A stretch of 64,000 bases of DNA from Variovorax sp. E3 (GCF_016082275.1 NZ_MOWM01000019.1:1-64000), one strand, 5' to 3'; counted from the stretch's first letter, positions 43,806 through 55,500 are shown. The notes: generated by a model not told the origin, from the sequence alone. Made by a program: numbers and translations.

Positions 43806-46226
43806 ATGACGCCCAACCACGCGATCGTCATCGGCATCGATCGCTACGCCACCGACCTCTCCAGCCTGAACGGGCCGGTGGCCGATGCACAGGCGTTCGC
43901 GCAATGGCTCGTCTCGTCGGGTGAGGTCGAGACGAAGAATCTGCGGCTGGGCCTGCTTCCCGGCGACGAGTCGCCGCCGCTGCCAGCGGCGCTCGCCCCC
44001 TGCCGCGTCATCGGCACGTCCCTGGCCGAACTGAACAAGGCGCTGGACGCGTTCTTCGCGCCGCCGCTGCCGCAGGTGAAGCGGCTGTACTTCTTCTTCT
44101 CCGGCCACGGCGCGGCCTCCAGCAATTCGTTCTATGGCGAGGAAGCGATCTGCATGGCCGGCTTCGCGGACCAGGACTGGCGCGAAGCGCTGGAGCTGTC
44201 GTCACTGCTGGCCACGCTCAATGCCATCCCTGCCGAGCAGCGGCTCATCTTCATCGACGGCTGCCGCAACGCCGTGTCGGAGACGGCGCAGTTCGGCGCC
44301 TTGTCGCAGCGCCGCCGGCCCGCTCCGGGCCAGCGCCGCAACTACGTGCTGCGCGCGACAGGTCCGGGACGCAAGGCGGCAGAGCTCGATGGCCGGGGCT
44401 TGTTCGCGCGCCACCTAGTCGATGGACTCCACGGCGCGGGCGCCGCCAAGCGCTGGGATTCCGCCGCGCAGGACGGTGAGGGCGGCTACACAGTGCGCTG
44501 GCGATCGCTGGGCGAGTACGTGTTCGCGCAGGTGGCGCAGCACCGGGCCGCGCAGCGCCATGAGCAACTGATCTACGAGGAAGGCGAGCATCCGGCCAGC
44601 GAGGACCCGGTGCTGACGGGGTACAGCGCCCAGCACTTCCCCCTGGCGACCATCGCCGTGCACTTGGTGGACCCTGCGCAGCCGCCGTGGCGCACGCGCG
44701 TTCACCTGCGGCGCAACGACAGCAGCGATCCGGACCTGAGCGACGAGCTGCTGGCCGCGGGCCGCATCGAGTTCACGGTGCCGCAGTCCGGCTGGATGCT
44801 CTCGGCGAGCGCCGAGGGATGGTCGTCGCGGCCAAAGACGAAGGCTGTGCTGGCCTATGCCGAGCGAGTCGACGAGGTGCTCGTGCTGTCGCCGGCTCCG
44901 TCGGATGGATTCGAGGCCCGGTGGACCGAGATGCTTAACTGTCCCTTCGGCGGGGCGGCTGCGGCGCCCCAGGGCCGGCTTAGCGTCCGCCTCGACGGCT
45001 TGCCTCTCAACAGCATCCTGCCGCCCATTCGGATTGCCGTGCGACACGACAGCGGCGAGCTCGTCGCCGACCCCGTGATGGTGGATGCGCTGCCCCTGGG
45101 CCCGGGCCTGTATCGCGTGCGCGCCGACACCGCCGGCGGATCGTGGGCCGAGACGACCGTGCTCGTCGAAGCGGGGGAGGCCGTGACCGCCGAGCTGACG
45201 CTGCCGCCGTCCGACACGCCCGCACTGGCGCCAACGCTCCTCGCGGCCGGCAAGCCGCCGCCCGTCGGCGGCTTCGCGATGCCTTCCGAACTCCTGGGCC
45301 CGCTCGCCGGAACCACGGTCGCCACGGTCGCCGCATTGGCCACCGTGCAGGGTGTGCTGCACTACGAGTACGGACTCTCCCGCCTCGACATCGGCCGTCG
45401 GTGGTCCGGGCCCGTGGGCGTCGAAGTGCAACTGGTGGACGAGGGCAGGTCGCAGGCCGGAGCCGGCCCAGGGAGCCAGGCCGTGCTCGTGCGCGCCATG
45501 CGCGACACCGATGGCGACGCCGTGGCCCGAGCAACTTGGCGCGGCCATCCGGGCGTGCCGATCTGGTCGAGCAGCCAGTCCACGGACGAGGGCGGGCATT
45601 GGATCGAGCTCGATGACCCACCGGCGCCGCAGCAAGCCGGCTTCTCTCTGGCCACTTGCGTCTTCGCGCAGCACGTGACGCTCGTGCTGCTGGACCGCAT
45701 GCCCTCGGGCGCGGTCGTCATCCTGCAGTATGCGATCCGGCAGGATCCAGATCACCGTCTAGAGATACAACGCTCGCTCGTGCAGGCGGAAGCCTTTCAG
45801 CGCGCGCGCGCCTCCGGCCGTGATCCGCTGGCCGACCCAAACGTCCTGGAGCTGGCCCACGGCGCCTGGTTCGAGCCGATCTCCGCGCTCGTTGCCTGCG
45901 CGGCGCTGTTCGAGCGCGGCGAAGAAGCGCGCGTGCTGTTCCACGCGATCCTCGCCAAGCTCATCCAACGGGACATCTGCGGCCCGGACCTCACCGTGCT
46001 GCGCGCGGCGCGCGCGGCGCGCGACGGCCGGGGCGATCTCGCCTCTGCGCTGGTCCACGACGCCTTGGGCAGCGGGCAGGCGCCGCTGGTCGATGCCCTG
46101 TTGGGGCGGCTGATCGACCTGGCGCGGCAGCTGGGTTTGCTGGACGAGCGCACCGCCTGGATCACGGCGGACCACGCGCGCGCCATCGGTCATGCGCTAT
46201 GGACGATGAGGCGTGACAGGCCATGA
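43806..46226 (+). CDS. Caspase-like (peptidase C14) protein with large C-terminal region
   Basis: 806 aa. Residues 1-215 form a caspase-fold domain: start HAIVIGIDRYATDLSSLNGP, catalytic His101 in YFFFSGHGA and Cys153 in LIFIDGCRNAV. Residues 280-560 are beta-rich domains resembling carrier or Ig-like folds (VHLVDPAQPPWRTRVHLRRN). Residues 600-806 are helical (LDERTAWITADHARAIG). No signal peptide. Its TGA overlaps the ATG of the TPR-CHAT gene (ATGA). Bacterial caspase-like proteases act as effectors, often activated by an NTPase or TPR partner. Here the neighbour carries a second clan-CD protease, so a cascade is possible (inference). Confidence 0.83.
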   Translation: MTPNHAIVIGIDRYATDLSSLNGPVADAQAFAQWLVSSGEVETKNLRLGLLPGDESPPLPAALAPCRVIGTSLAELNKALDAFFAPPLPQVKRLYFFFSGHGAASSNSFYGEEAICMAGFADQDWREALELSSLLATLNAIPAEQRLIFIDGCRNAVSETAQFGALSQRRRPAPGQRRNYVLRATGPGRKAAELDGRGLFARHLVDGLHGAGAAKRWDSAAQDGEGGYTVRWRSLGEYVFAQVAQHRAAQRHEQLIYEEGEHPASEDPVLTGYSAQHFPLATIAVHLVDPAQPPWRTRVHLRRNDSSDPDLSDELLAAGRIEFTVPQSGWMLSASAEGWSSRPKTKAVLAYAERVDEVLVLSPAPSDGFEARWTEMLNCPFGGAAAAPQGRLSVRLDGLPLNSILPPIRIAVRHDSGELVADPVMVDALPLGPGLYRVRADTAGGSWAETTVLVEAGEAVTAELTLPPSDTPALAPTLLAAGKPPPVGGFAMPSELLGPLAGTTVATVAALATVQGVLHYEYGLSRLDIGRRWSGPVGVEVQLVDEGRSQAGAGPGSQAVLVRAMRDTDGDAVARATWRGHPGVPIWSSSQSTDEGGHWIELDDPPAPQQAGFSLATCVFAQHVTLVLLDRMPSGAVVILQYAIRQDPDHRLEIQRSLVQAEAFQRARASGRDPLADPNVLELAHGAWFEPISALVACAALFERGEEARVLFHAILAKLIQRDICGPDLTVLRAARAARDGRGDLASALVHDALGSGQAPLVDALLGRLIDLARQLGLLDERTAWITADHARAIGHALWTMRRDRP

Positions 46227-49200
46227 GCGAGCCGGACCCTTCGATCGTCACGATCCTGCGCAACGTCCCCTGCGGACGCTGCACGCTGCCGCTCAGCGAA
46301 GCGCCTTTGTACATCCATGCCCTGGTGCGCGATGACGACGAGCCCGGCCTCGTTGCGCGCGCGCAAGACGGCACCATCAATCGCATCGTCTGCCCCCACT
46401 GCCACCTCGCAGGCTGGATCACCCGGCCATTCCTGTACGTGGACCGCGTGAAGGCACGCGCCGTCTTCATCACCGGCGGGACGTGGCGCCACGATGCAGC
46501 GGAGCAGGAACTGCAGCGCCTGCTGCAACAGGCCCTGCACGACGTCGACGCGGAAGTGGCCGCGCTGATACGCGATCGCTTGCAGACCGCCGAGCACCAT
46601 CACCAGCTTCCAGAGCTGCTCGGGCGCACCGAAGAGGAAGCCGCGCTCGAGCGCCTGGCGCTGGAGGCATTCCGGTTGCGCGAGGGACTGCCACCCAAGG
46701 TGCGGCTCGAGCACCTGCTGGAAGACGCCGCGGCCGCAGGCGGCCTCGTGCTGGAGGGTTACGAGCAGTCGCCCGAGTTCGTCGAGCTCGTGCAGCAGGC
46801 GGTGCATGCGCTCGCACCGGGCGACGACTCCCGCCGCGCCCAGGCCCTGACGCAGCTCCATGCGACCCTGAGCCGGCAGGCGCGCCGCGCCGACGACGAC
46901 ACGCCGGCGCCAGTTCCGCCCGCTAACTCCCCTACGGAAGAGGCGCCATTGCTCGAGCTCTTCTCTTCGCTGCTGGACCTCGAGGAACAGCGCGCCATCG
47001 ATGCCGAGATCGAAGGCCTGCTCGCCGCGAAGAACCCCTTGCCGCACGGGTCCAGGCGCCGGCGCGTGCTGGCCCGCATCCATGAGCGCATGAATGCACA
47101 GCGCGAGAAAGACGACGCGGCGTCCATCGAACCCTTGCACCAGCTGGCACAGCAACTCACGGATCCGACCGACGACGCAGCGAAGGCGCCCGACGGCGCG
47201 GAGGAGACCAATGCGGAATTCGATGCCCTGCTGGCCGCGGCCGCGGACATGCAACTGCCGAACGATGAGCGCCTGGGCGCTTTGCGCAAGGCTTCCGGCC
47301 TCCTCCTCAACCGGGGCACGAACCGCGATGCCGCGGTCGTGGCGCGGCGTGCCGTCGATCTTGCCACGGCGGTGGGTGACGAGGCCGCTCTCACCGAAGG
47401 CCTGGCCCGGGCGGGCATCGCGCTCGCGCGCCTGCATGACGCACAGCAGGCGCTGCAGTACCTGCAGGCTGCCTGGCAGCGCCTGCAAACCAAGCTCGAC
47501 TACGAACGGGCCACCTTGCTCGCCCACGTGCTGGAGAGCATCGGATCGGCCCACATGGCCCTGAGCAACCTGCCCGCGGCCTGCAACGCGTTCCAGTCTG
47601 CCACCGACATGTTCGAGCAGCTCGGCCGCCTCGATGGAGCGGCCGGCAACCTGCTGGCGCTGGGCGACGCCTGCGCCATGCTGGGCGATGTGCCGAACGC
47701 ATTAGCCGCGCACCGAAGCGCGTTGTCCAAGGCGCCGCCCGAGAGCCCGCTGGCCGTGCGCTGCCTGATGGCCGTGGCCGGCGTCCTGGCTATGGATGCC
47801 GGCGCACCCGACACCACCGTGGAGCTGGGCTTCGTGCCCGGCTCGCACGTGCCGCCTTTCGGCCTCGGCGCCTCCACGCTGGATCCGACCACGCAGCTGG
47901 AGCTCCTGCAGGATGAGCAGATGGCGCTCGGCGGAAACCGGCTGCCGGCGGATCTCGATCGGCGACGCGTAGTCTTCAGGTCCTCGCGGACGATGGACGA
48001 CGGGCGCAAGGTCGTGACCTCGGAGGTCCTGATCGGAGACGAGGCCGTGCGCAGCCTACTCGAGGCCCGGCGCATCGCGCAAGAGCTTGGCCATCACGCG
48101 CTGGAAGTGGATGCGTTGATCAGGCTGGCTAACGTCTTCACCAGCTATCGCATGCCTCATGCCGCGCGCAGCGCCCTGGAGCTGGGCCTGCAGCGTCAGG
48201 CGCAGACCGGGCAGCGCAGCTCCGAGGTCTCTCTGGGCGTGTTGGCGCGACTGTGGGAAAGCATCGCGCGCAGCGCCTACGAATCGGGGCATGTGGAGCA
48301 GGCGAACGAGTGCTGGCAAGCGAGCCTTCGCAGCTGTGCACAGCTGCAGCAGCGCGGCACTTCGGAGTTGGCCCGCACGACCGAGATCGAAGGACAGCGG
48401 GCCGTGTCTCTGGAGGCGTTGGGGCAGCACCGGGACGCCGCCGCGGCCTACCGCGCTGCCATCGGCGCATTCGAAGGCTTGCGTGGCCACCTGTCCGAGC
48501 CAGGCCACAAGCTGCACGTGCAGGCCACGTCGCTGAACGACTACGCACGCGCCGCGCGCAACCTGCTCGCGCTCCATGCGCAATGCGAGCCTGGTCCCGA
48601 GCGCGATGCGCTGGCGGCCGAGGCTTTTCGTCACAACGAGGCGAGCCGCTCGAGGCTGCTGCTAGACATGCTCGGCACGCAGCGCGAAGCGCAGGAGGGG
48701 CAGGCACCGCGGCTTCGGCCCATGGCGCTGAAGGATCTCGCGCAGCGCCTGCCGCCGGGCACGGCCCTGATCGAATACGCGCTGCTGCCCACCTACGGCC
48801 CCTGCCAGGGCTGCTGGGCCCTCTATGCGGTCACGCGCGAGACGGGCGCCGTTCCCCTGGTGGCCCGGGCAGGGCTTGAGGAGGTCTACGAGACGCGCAA
48901 CGCACTCTTGTCGGAGATGAATCGCGTGGAGGCGACCCTGATCGAGGCCCATGCGCGCGGCCGGCTGGACGCGGCTCGCTTCGACAGCCTGCTGCGCGAC
49001 ACGAGTCGCGCGGACGAGCTGCTCGAACGCCTGGGCTCGCTGCTGCTGCCCGGTGCGCTGTGGGAGGCGCTGCAGGTCAAGGGGATCACGCGGATCGTCT
49101 TCTCGCCCGAGGCCTACCTTGTTGACGTTCCATTCGCAGCCTTGCGCGTGCGCCGGGGTGGTGCCATCGACTACCTCGTCGGCAGTACGCCGCAGGCGGG

Positions 49201-49888
49201 CATCGAGACGATCGTCGCGCCCAGCGCCAGCGCCTATGCGACAGGCGCCGAGCGCGCTGGCAAGGCGATCGCGCAGTCGTCGCTGCTGTGCATCAGCGAC
49301 CCGTCGCTCGACCTAGCCGGTGCCCAACAATGGATGCAGGCGAGCGTCGCTGACGGCTGGCCGGGCGTGCAGCCACTACACTTGGCGGGCGCCGATGCGA
49401 CGCTGCAGGGCGTGTTGGAGGCCCTGCCGGCAAGCGACGCTGTCTTCTACCTGGGCCACGGAAGCTTCGATCCCGAGAATCCGATGCAGTCGGGGCTGCT
49501 GCTGCATGACCAGGCTTTCACCGCGCAGGCCCTGCGCGACGAGGCAACCCGACAGCGTTTGGCGCGCTGCGGCCTGTTCGTAATGCTGGCGTGTTCAGGC
49601 GCGCGACTCGAATCCGAAGAGCACTGGCAGGCGCGCGAGCTCCAGGGACTCTCGACGGGACTTCTGGGCTGCGGCGTCACAAGCGTCGTGGGCGCATTGT
49701 GGCCGTTGTGGGACAGCCTCGCGCGAGATGTCGGCGCGCGGCTGTTCCGTGCATACCGTGCCGGCATGCCCGTAAGCGCGGCCTGCCGCGATGCGCTCTC
49801 GGGCATCCTGCAGGCGGGCGGCGCTCACGCACATCCCTATCTTTGGGCGGCCATTCTCCTCACGGGGTCCGCCGCCAGCCACGAGTAG
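46223..49888 (+). CDS. Zinc-ribbon/TPR/CHAT protease (1221 aa)
   Basis: Residues 10-70 hold a zinc-binding pair, CGRCTLPL and CPHCHLAGW, as in CpXC-like domains. From ~330 to ~870 run TPR helices (LAHVLESIGSAHMALSNLPA, AACNAFQSATDMFEQLGR). The C-terminus is a CHAT domain with His1079 in VFYLGHGSFD and Cys1124 in FVMLACSGA, followed by LGCGVTSVVGALWPLWD. TPR-CHAT proteins include the Craspase protease Csx29 and separase-like enzymes, in which a partner triggers the protease. It overlaps the caspase-like gene by four bases. Candidate substrates are the caspase-like protein or the 231-aa protein; this is inference. Confidence 0.85.
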   Translation: MSEPDPSIVTILRNVPCGRCTLPLSEAPLYIHALVRDDDEPGLVARAQDGTINRIVCPHCHLAGWITRPFLYVDRVKARAVFITGGTWRHDAAEQELQRLLQQALHDVDAEVAALIRDRLQTAEHHHQLPELLGRTEEEAALERLALEAFRLREGLPPKVRLEHLLEDAAAAGGLVLEGYEQSPEFVELVQQAVHALAPGDDSRRAQALTQLHATLSRQARRADDDTPAPVPPANSPTEEAPLLELFSSLLDLEEQRAIDAEIEGLLAAKNPLPHGSRRRRVLARIHERMNAQREKDDAASIEPLHQLAQQLTDPTDDAAKAPDGAEETNAEFDALLAAAADMQLPNDERLGALRKASGLLLNRGTNRDAAVVARRAVDLATAVGDEAALTEGLARAGIALARLHDAQQALQYLQAAWQRLQTKLDYERATLLAHVLESIGSAHMALSNLPAACNAFQSATDMFEQLGRLDGAAGNLLALGDACAMLGDVPNALAAHRSALSKAPPESPLAVRCLMAVAGVLAMDAGAPDTTVELGFVPGSHVPPFGLGASTLDPTTQLELLQDEQMALGGNRLPADLDRRRVVFRSSRTMDDGRKVVTSEVLIGDEAVRSLLEARRIAQELGHHALEVDALIRLANVFTSYRMPHAARSALELGLQRQAQTGQRSSEVSLGVLARLWESIARSAYESGHVEQANECWQASLRSCAQLQQRGTSELARTTEIEGQRAVSLEALGQHRDAAAAYRAAIGAFEGLRGHLSEPGHKLHVQATSLNDYARAARNLLALHAQCEPGPERDALAAEAFRHNEASRSRLLLDMLGTQREAQEGQAPRLRPMALKDLAQRLPPGTALIEYALLPTYGPCQGCWALYAVTRETGAVPLVARAGLEEVYETRNALLSEMNRVEATLIEAHARGRLDAARFDSLLRDTSRADELLERLGSLLLPGALWEALQVKGITRIVFSPEAYLVDVPFAALRVRRGGAIDYLVGSTPQAGIETIVAPSASAYATGAERAGKAIAQSSLLCISDPSLDLAGAQQWMQASVADGWPGVQPLHLAGADATLQGVLEALPASDAVFYLGHGSFDPENPMQSGLLLHDQAFTAQALRDEATRQRLARCGLFVMLACSGARLESEEHWQARELQGLSTGLLGCGVTSVVGALWPLWDSLARDVGARLFRAYRAGMPVSAACRDALSGILQAGGAHAHPYLWAAILLTGSAASHE

Positions 49889-49954
49889 CAGCACTTGCTT
49901 CGCTCCAGGTGTGCGCGCCGACTTTGACGCTGGTCATTGGCCACGGGACAGTGA

Positions 49955-50170
49955 CGATGGGCGCGAAGATTGCGCCGCTGTTTCCGCGATTTGGTTGCCT
50001 CGATCGCGAGCCAGGTCGCGAGTTTCTCGGCATAGGGATCGAGCTTGCTTGAGCTCGTCCGCTTGGCGTAGCGCGGCATTTCTTCGCCCGCTCGCAGGTA
50101 CTTCTTTTACGGTGTTGCGAGACAGGCCTGTACGCCTGGCGATCTCGCGAATGGACATCTGCTCGCGCAA
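49955..50170 (-). pseudogene. IS21-family IstA transposase N-terminal fragment
   Basis: The first frame reads MREQMSIREIARRTGLSRNT, then VKE, the IstA helix-turn-helix. The next frame continues MPRYAKRTSSSKLDPYAEKL, then ATWLAIEATKSRKQRRNL. A frame change separates them and the rest of istA and istB is missing. It is a dead fragment separating the two protease-rich modules. Confidence 0.8.
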
Positions 50171-50521
50171 TCAACACCTCTGAATTCCGCGAATAGCACC
50201 TCAAGCTTGCCACTAGGTCAATACTGCGTTTGGGTGATGCTGGACAGCGTGCCTGCGAGTATGTTGACGTCATGCTAAGCGCCATTCTTGACGTGGACAA
50301 AATTGCGGGAGAAGCTGCATTTCGAGGACCCACTGACCGACCATGCATGCTCGAAAAGGAACGAGTTTGTCGGATGTGAAATCCCGGCACTTTTGATCAC
50401 TTTCCATGAAGGGCCGTAGGCACCAGAAGCTGTGAAAGGCTGATGCTCGATCATTTTCCTTCAAGGCCAAAGGAAAGCGGCGCATTGGAAAAGTTTGAAC
50501 ATCGGCCATCGTGGGAGGGGA
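50171..50521. other. 351-base intergenic region before the CHAT-SIR2 gene
   Basis: No gene is supported. A minus-strand frame (50270-50509) has no ribosome site. It should contain the promoter for the 50.5-59 kb operon; I could not pick a convincing -35/-10 pair. The ribosome site GGGAGGGG sits just before the ATG at 50522. Confidence 0.4.
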
Positions 50522-52592
50522 ATGAGAGATTACTCCGAACTAGAAATAGTCATCCAGCGTGAATCTTCTGGGGAATACGTTGCTTCAGCACGCCATCGTG
50601 TCGCCTCGGGTGACAACATTACTCCGTTCGTGCGGTTGGCCTTCGATCCGAACGACGATGACCTCTATGCTGGCGACCCCGCCAAGAGTGGGCCAATCCT
50701 GGCAAAGGCGATCTTCACTCCCTCCGAACTGCGCGATGCTTTCGTCGCTGCGAAAACATACTCCGCCAGCAATGGCCTCCACCTGCGGGTGAGACTGCGC
50801 TTGGATCCTTCCGCAGCTTTGCTGCATCGCATTCCATGGGAGACCATGAGGGATCCGGACGTTCCCGCTGAACCTCTCTTAAAGAACGCGAAATGCGTCT
50901 TCTCTCGGTATTTGTTCACGCGCGAGTTCCGCTTGCCAAAGCTGCGTCCAAGGCAGGAGATCCAGGCTGTCATTGCAATTGCCAATCCGAGCGGGTTGAG
51001 TTCCATTTTTGACCCCGTGGACACAGAAGCCCAGGAAGGTATCGCGAAGACATCTCTGCAGCGGCTCAAGGCGCAAACGCTAGCGAGCAAGGGAGGCGCC
51101 ACCCTGGAGAAGATCATGCAGGGGCTGCGCGATGGCGCCGACATTCTGTACCTCGTGTGTCATGGTGCGGTTGGGGAAAGCGGGGCAGCTCTGTGGCTGG
51201 AAGATGATGACGGCAAGGCGACCGCTGTGATGGGGGCGGACTTCGTTGCTCAGATCGCTGGCTTGGACCGGCCACCGAGCTTGGTCGTGCTTTGTTCTTG
51301 CCAAAGTGCTGGGTCCGGGGGCCTCTCGGCGACCCCATGAGCGCGATTGGTCCGATGCTCGCGCGCGAGGGCGTGCCCGCTGTGCTGGCAATGCAAGGAA
51401 ATCTCTCCATAGCCACTGCGCAGCTGTTCATGGCGTCCTTTTTCGAGGAACTGTCAGTGCATGGCGAAGTCGACCGGGCTGTGGCCACAGCCCGGCTCAA
51501 GGTGATGAGTCGCGCCGATTGGTGGCTACCAGTTCTTTTCACTCGGCTGGATAGCGCAAGAATTTGGTATCCCCCTGGCTTTGGAAAGCAGGATGACGTC
51601 ATAGACCCTTGGCAGGCGATCGCCGCAAACTTGGAGAGTACTTCCTGTACACCGATTCTTGGTCCCGGAATGTGCGATGCGTACTTTGGAACGAGGCGCG
51701 AGCTGGCACTGCAGTGGGGTGAGATGTACCGCTATCCCATGAGTGGAGAAGATACAGAGGATCTCCCTCAGGTCGCTCAATACCTTGCCGTGACGCGCCA
51801 GCCCGCGTTTCCAAGGCAGGAGTTTTACAAGCATGTGTACCGACGCCTGATGGAGCGATTTGCTGCGCATGTACCGCCAGAGTTGGCCGGCCTATCGTCT
51901 GCAGACCTACAGGAGCGATTGAGCGAAGTGGTATCTGCGGTGGGGAAGTCGCTTCGGGCGGCGGACGCGTCTGGAGCCGATCCTCACGCCGTGCTGGCGA
52001 GCTACCGCTTGCCGATCTATGTGACGACGGATCCCAGCGATCTTTTGGTCGATGCACTCAGGGAGCAGGAGGGGGTGAAGTATCCGCGAGTGCGTCTTCT
52101 TCGATGGAACGAGGAAGCGGCGGCCTGCGATCAGTCCTATGTTGAAAGCACACCCGCGGGGGTGCCGGCAAAGCCACGCGCGAGTACCCCGTCGTGGTCA
52201 AGTTGTTCGGAGATCTCTCGGAGCCTCGCTCTCTGGTGATGACCGAGGATCAGTTTTTCGACTACTTGACGATGGCCTCGGCTGCCAAGGACGCAGTCCC
52301 GCCGGCGGTGCGCAGCAAACTCAGTGATAGTGGTTTGATATTCGTCGGCTTCCAGGTCGAGGCCTGGGACTTCCGAGTTCTCTTTCGCAGCTTGCTGCAA
52401 CTTGAAGGCCGCCACTTGCGCAACGATTACATGCACTTCTCCGTACAGATTGATCCCAACAGCATCCTGGATCCAGTCAGTGCGCGTCGGTACATCGAGC
52501 AGTACCTCCAGTCCAAGGCCAAGCTGCGACTGTACTGGGGTGATGTCGCAACTTTCGTGGCGGAATTGAAAACTCAAACAAAGCGCAACTGA
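50522..52592 (+). pseudogene. CHAT-SIR2 fusion protein, two frame breaks
   Basis: Three frames together give ~690 aa. Frame 1 (to ~51335) has a CHAT protease: His214 in ILYLVCHGAVGES and Cys260 in VVLCSCQSAG. Frame 2 (~51330 to ~52180) completes CHAT (DPMSAIGPMLAREGVPAVL) and enters a SIR2-like domain (CTPILGPGMCDAYFG, then LPIYVTTDPSDLLVDAL). Frame 3 (to 52592) completes SIR2 (VVVKLFGDLSEPRSLV, then SDSGLIFVGFQVEAWDFRVL). SIR2 domains deplete NAD+ in many antiphage systems. The start has GGGAGGGG upstream. Its stop overlaps the nSTAND gene. The breaks sit near ACCCC and GGGGG runs, so sequence errors are possible. Confidence 0.75.
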
Positions 52593-55500
52593 TGGAAGCG
52601 CCGTTCGTTGGCCCGGCTCCGCTGAGCACCAAGAATCGCCTGTTCGGCCGTGACGCAGAGGTGGAGGAGTTGCATTGGCGCGTCGTCGCTGATCGGATCA
52701 TGGTCTTGTACTCACCCTCGGGGGCGGGAAAGACATCATTGCTGGCTGCCGAGAACGGGTTGCTGAACGAATTGCGTGAGCGCTTTCATGTGTCGCCTGT
52801 GCTGCGCTTTTCCGGATCCACGGAGATGCCACTGACGATGCGCCTGCTTGGCCAATTGGAGGCAGCCGGATTTGGATCGATTCAATCCGGAGACTCACTC
52901 GCAGCCTATTGCACGCGTGTTCCAATGCCTGCGTCAGCCCTCCCGAAACGACTGCTGTTGGTGATCGATCAGTTCGAAGAACTGTTCACCACTGGCGCGT
53001 CGTCGGCAGTGCAGGAGGATTTTTTTCGCCAACTGGGTCACCTGCTCGCAAGTGAGGGCACGCCTGTCTGGTTCATAGCCAGCATGCGCGAGGAATACTA
53101 CTCTTGGCTGGATCAGTTCCGGGACTTGGTGCCGACACGGCTGTTGAACACTTTTCGGCTGAACCTGCTGAGCCTGGATCAGGCGATCGGCGCAATCAGA
53201 GGCCCCCTGGAGACTTGCGGTGTAGAGCTCACGCTCGACTCGTCAGGCAAAGGCGCTCCCGAGTTGATCGCTCTCGAACTCAGCAAGTCCAAGGTACGGA
53301 CCCCGGATGGGAAGGTGGAACTGGTTCCGGGGGCAACCGTTGAACCCGTTCAGCTTCAAGTCATTTGCGCGAACTTGTGGCGACGGCTCTCAGAAAAAGG
53401 ACCCGTGACCGTCATCAGCCCTGCGGATCTGCAGGAATTTCGGCTCGACACTGCGCTCCAAGAATACTGTCACGAGCAGCTTGCACGGTGCGCCACCAGC
53501 AGCAAGCAAGGAAGTATCGTGCGCGACTGGATTGATCGAAAGCTTCTGACGCCAAGCGGATTGCGCGCTGCGGCCACAGTCGATCCCTCCGACCCTGAGG
53601 CGCCGCAGATGGAGGAGCTGAGACGGCTGCAAGAGGCGCATCTGGTGCGGCGCCAATCTAGGCAGGACGGAGAATGGTTCGAGCTGGCGCACGACAGCCT
53701 TGCTTCACCAATTCGACTGAGCATCGAGGCGTGGCGCGCAGAACACTACGCGGTGTGGCAGCAGTTAGCGCGATCATGGCACCTGAGCGGAGAAAGGCCA
53801 TCATTCTTCTCGGGCTTGACACCGGAAAGCCGGGCAAGCATTCCTGACAAGGACGGAGATTGCTCCGAGCGCGAAGCGCGCTTTCTCGAGGCCTATCGTG
53901 GCCATCGCTCCCAGAAGATCGCACGGCGCGTTGTTGGCTTGCTTGGTTGTCTGGCTGTGTTGCTGGCCTTCCTTTTCTCCTATCAGTGGCTAGAGGGGAG
54001 AGCAGCGCGCTTGAGTCTTCAGTACGAGAAAGAGATGATCGCGACGCAATTTGGACTGCGCTCGATCCTTAGCACCAATCCGCCTTTCGATTTGGCGATG
54101 CTTGCGGCTGTAGCGGGCGTTGAACTGGAGGCCGGTCAGCACAGACGGGTCGCCTTTGATGCTCGCGGCATTCTGGGTGATTGGCTGAATCGCACGAGGA
54201 ACATTCAAACGGTCGAATCCGTGGGAACCGGAAAATCCATCTACGCCTGGATTGCAGATGGACGTCTTCTGGTCGCGGAGCTTGGTGAGGGGCGCCACAT
54301 GCTCCAAGTGCTGGACGCCGGCAATGGGGAGAGTTTGTGGGATGTTCCTGAGGAGCAGGTAAAACAGGCGCATCCCAACGGTGTCCGGGCGGCCCTGCTG
54401 CTCGACAAGTGGTTCGTCACGGGAGGAGAAGAAGGAAGCATCGCACTGTGGGATCTGGTTACCAAGAGGCGTGTGGGGCTTCTTGTTCCGCCAGCCGATG
54501 ACACCGGTTTTTCCCCGTTGATGCGAAGTCCCATTCGGACACTGGCTCGCTCTGGAGACACTCTCTATTCGGGAAATGAAAACGGCATTGTGGCTGCGTG
54601 GAAGCTCCCAGTCGAAGGCGCGGCGCCCGTCCGGCCTTTGTGGACCTACAGGCAGCCTTCGCGCGTTTCAGGTCTGGGTGTACTCACTGGTCCTGAGCGC
54701 CTGGTGTCAATTGACATATCCGGCAGCGAGCAGGTAGTGCTCATCAAGCCACCCGCCTCGCCTGGCAGAAAGCCGACGGCGACAAGACTGCAAGCACAGC
54801 CGCTGCAGGGTGATGAGAAGGGAGCCTTCTACAGTGTGGCTGTGAGCCCTGACCAGGGTTTGGTGGCTGCGGGCAATGCTGCGGGGAAGATCCATGTCTG
54901 GGATTCGAGCGGCAAGCATTTGCGGCGCATCGAGGCGCATTCGGACACGGTGGGAGTACTGCGTTTCCTACGGGACGGCAGATTGCTGTCCGCGGGTTGG
55001 GATGGAAAGCTGCGCCTTTGGACACTGCCGCGGGATATACGTGCGGATCCGTCCTTCGTACCGGTTCTCGAATTGTCACGACAGTTGGTCAGTGTGGCAC
55101 TTGCGCCGGACGAGAAAAGCACCCATGTGACCACCGACTTTGGTGATCAGTTGAGAGTCTCGCTGGAGAATGCTCATCCTCTGGCTCGTGATCTGATCCG
55201 GGATGCGAAAGCCTCGGCATTGCAGTCCACAGATGGCGCCGCAAGGTACTTCGCTGCGACATCCGATGCGGTGCTGTCCGGAAAGCTCGATGGTGAAGCA
55301 GCAGCGGCAGCTCATACGCGCATTCCATTGAATTCCACGGTTGCGATGGCATTTGCGTCGGCGCGCCGCACGCTATTCGCCGCGCAGAAGAAGGCCGTGT
55401 TTGTACATCGAGAAGGTGCGAGCTCCTTTGCGCGGCTCAATGGCGTCGCGTTTGACCTTGAGGAAGTCGAGTCGGTGATCGTGGATGACGACGCTTCGTT

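Noticed and set aside
44132..47700. Long minus-strand frames opposite the caspase-like and TPR-CHAT genes
   Set aside because: They mirror the third-codon GC bias of the plus-strand genes, lack ribosome sites and have Arg/Ala-rich nonsense composition.
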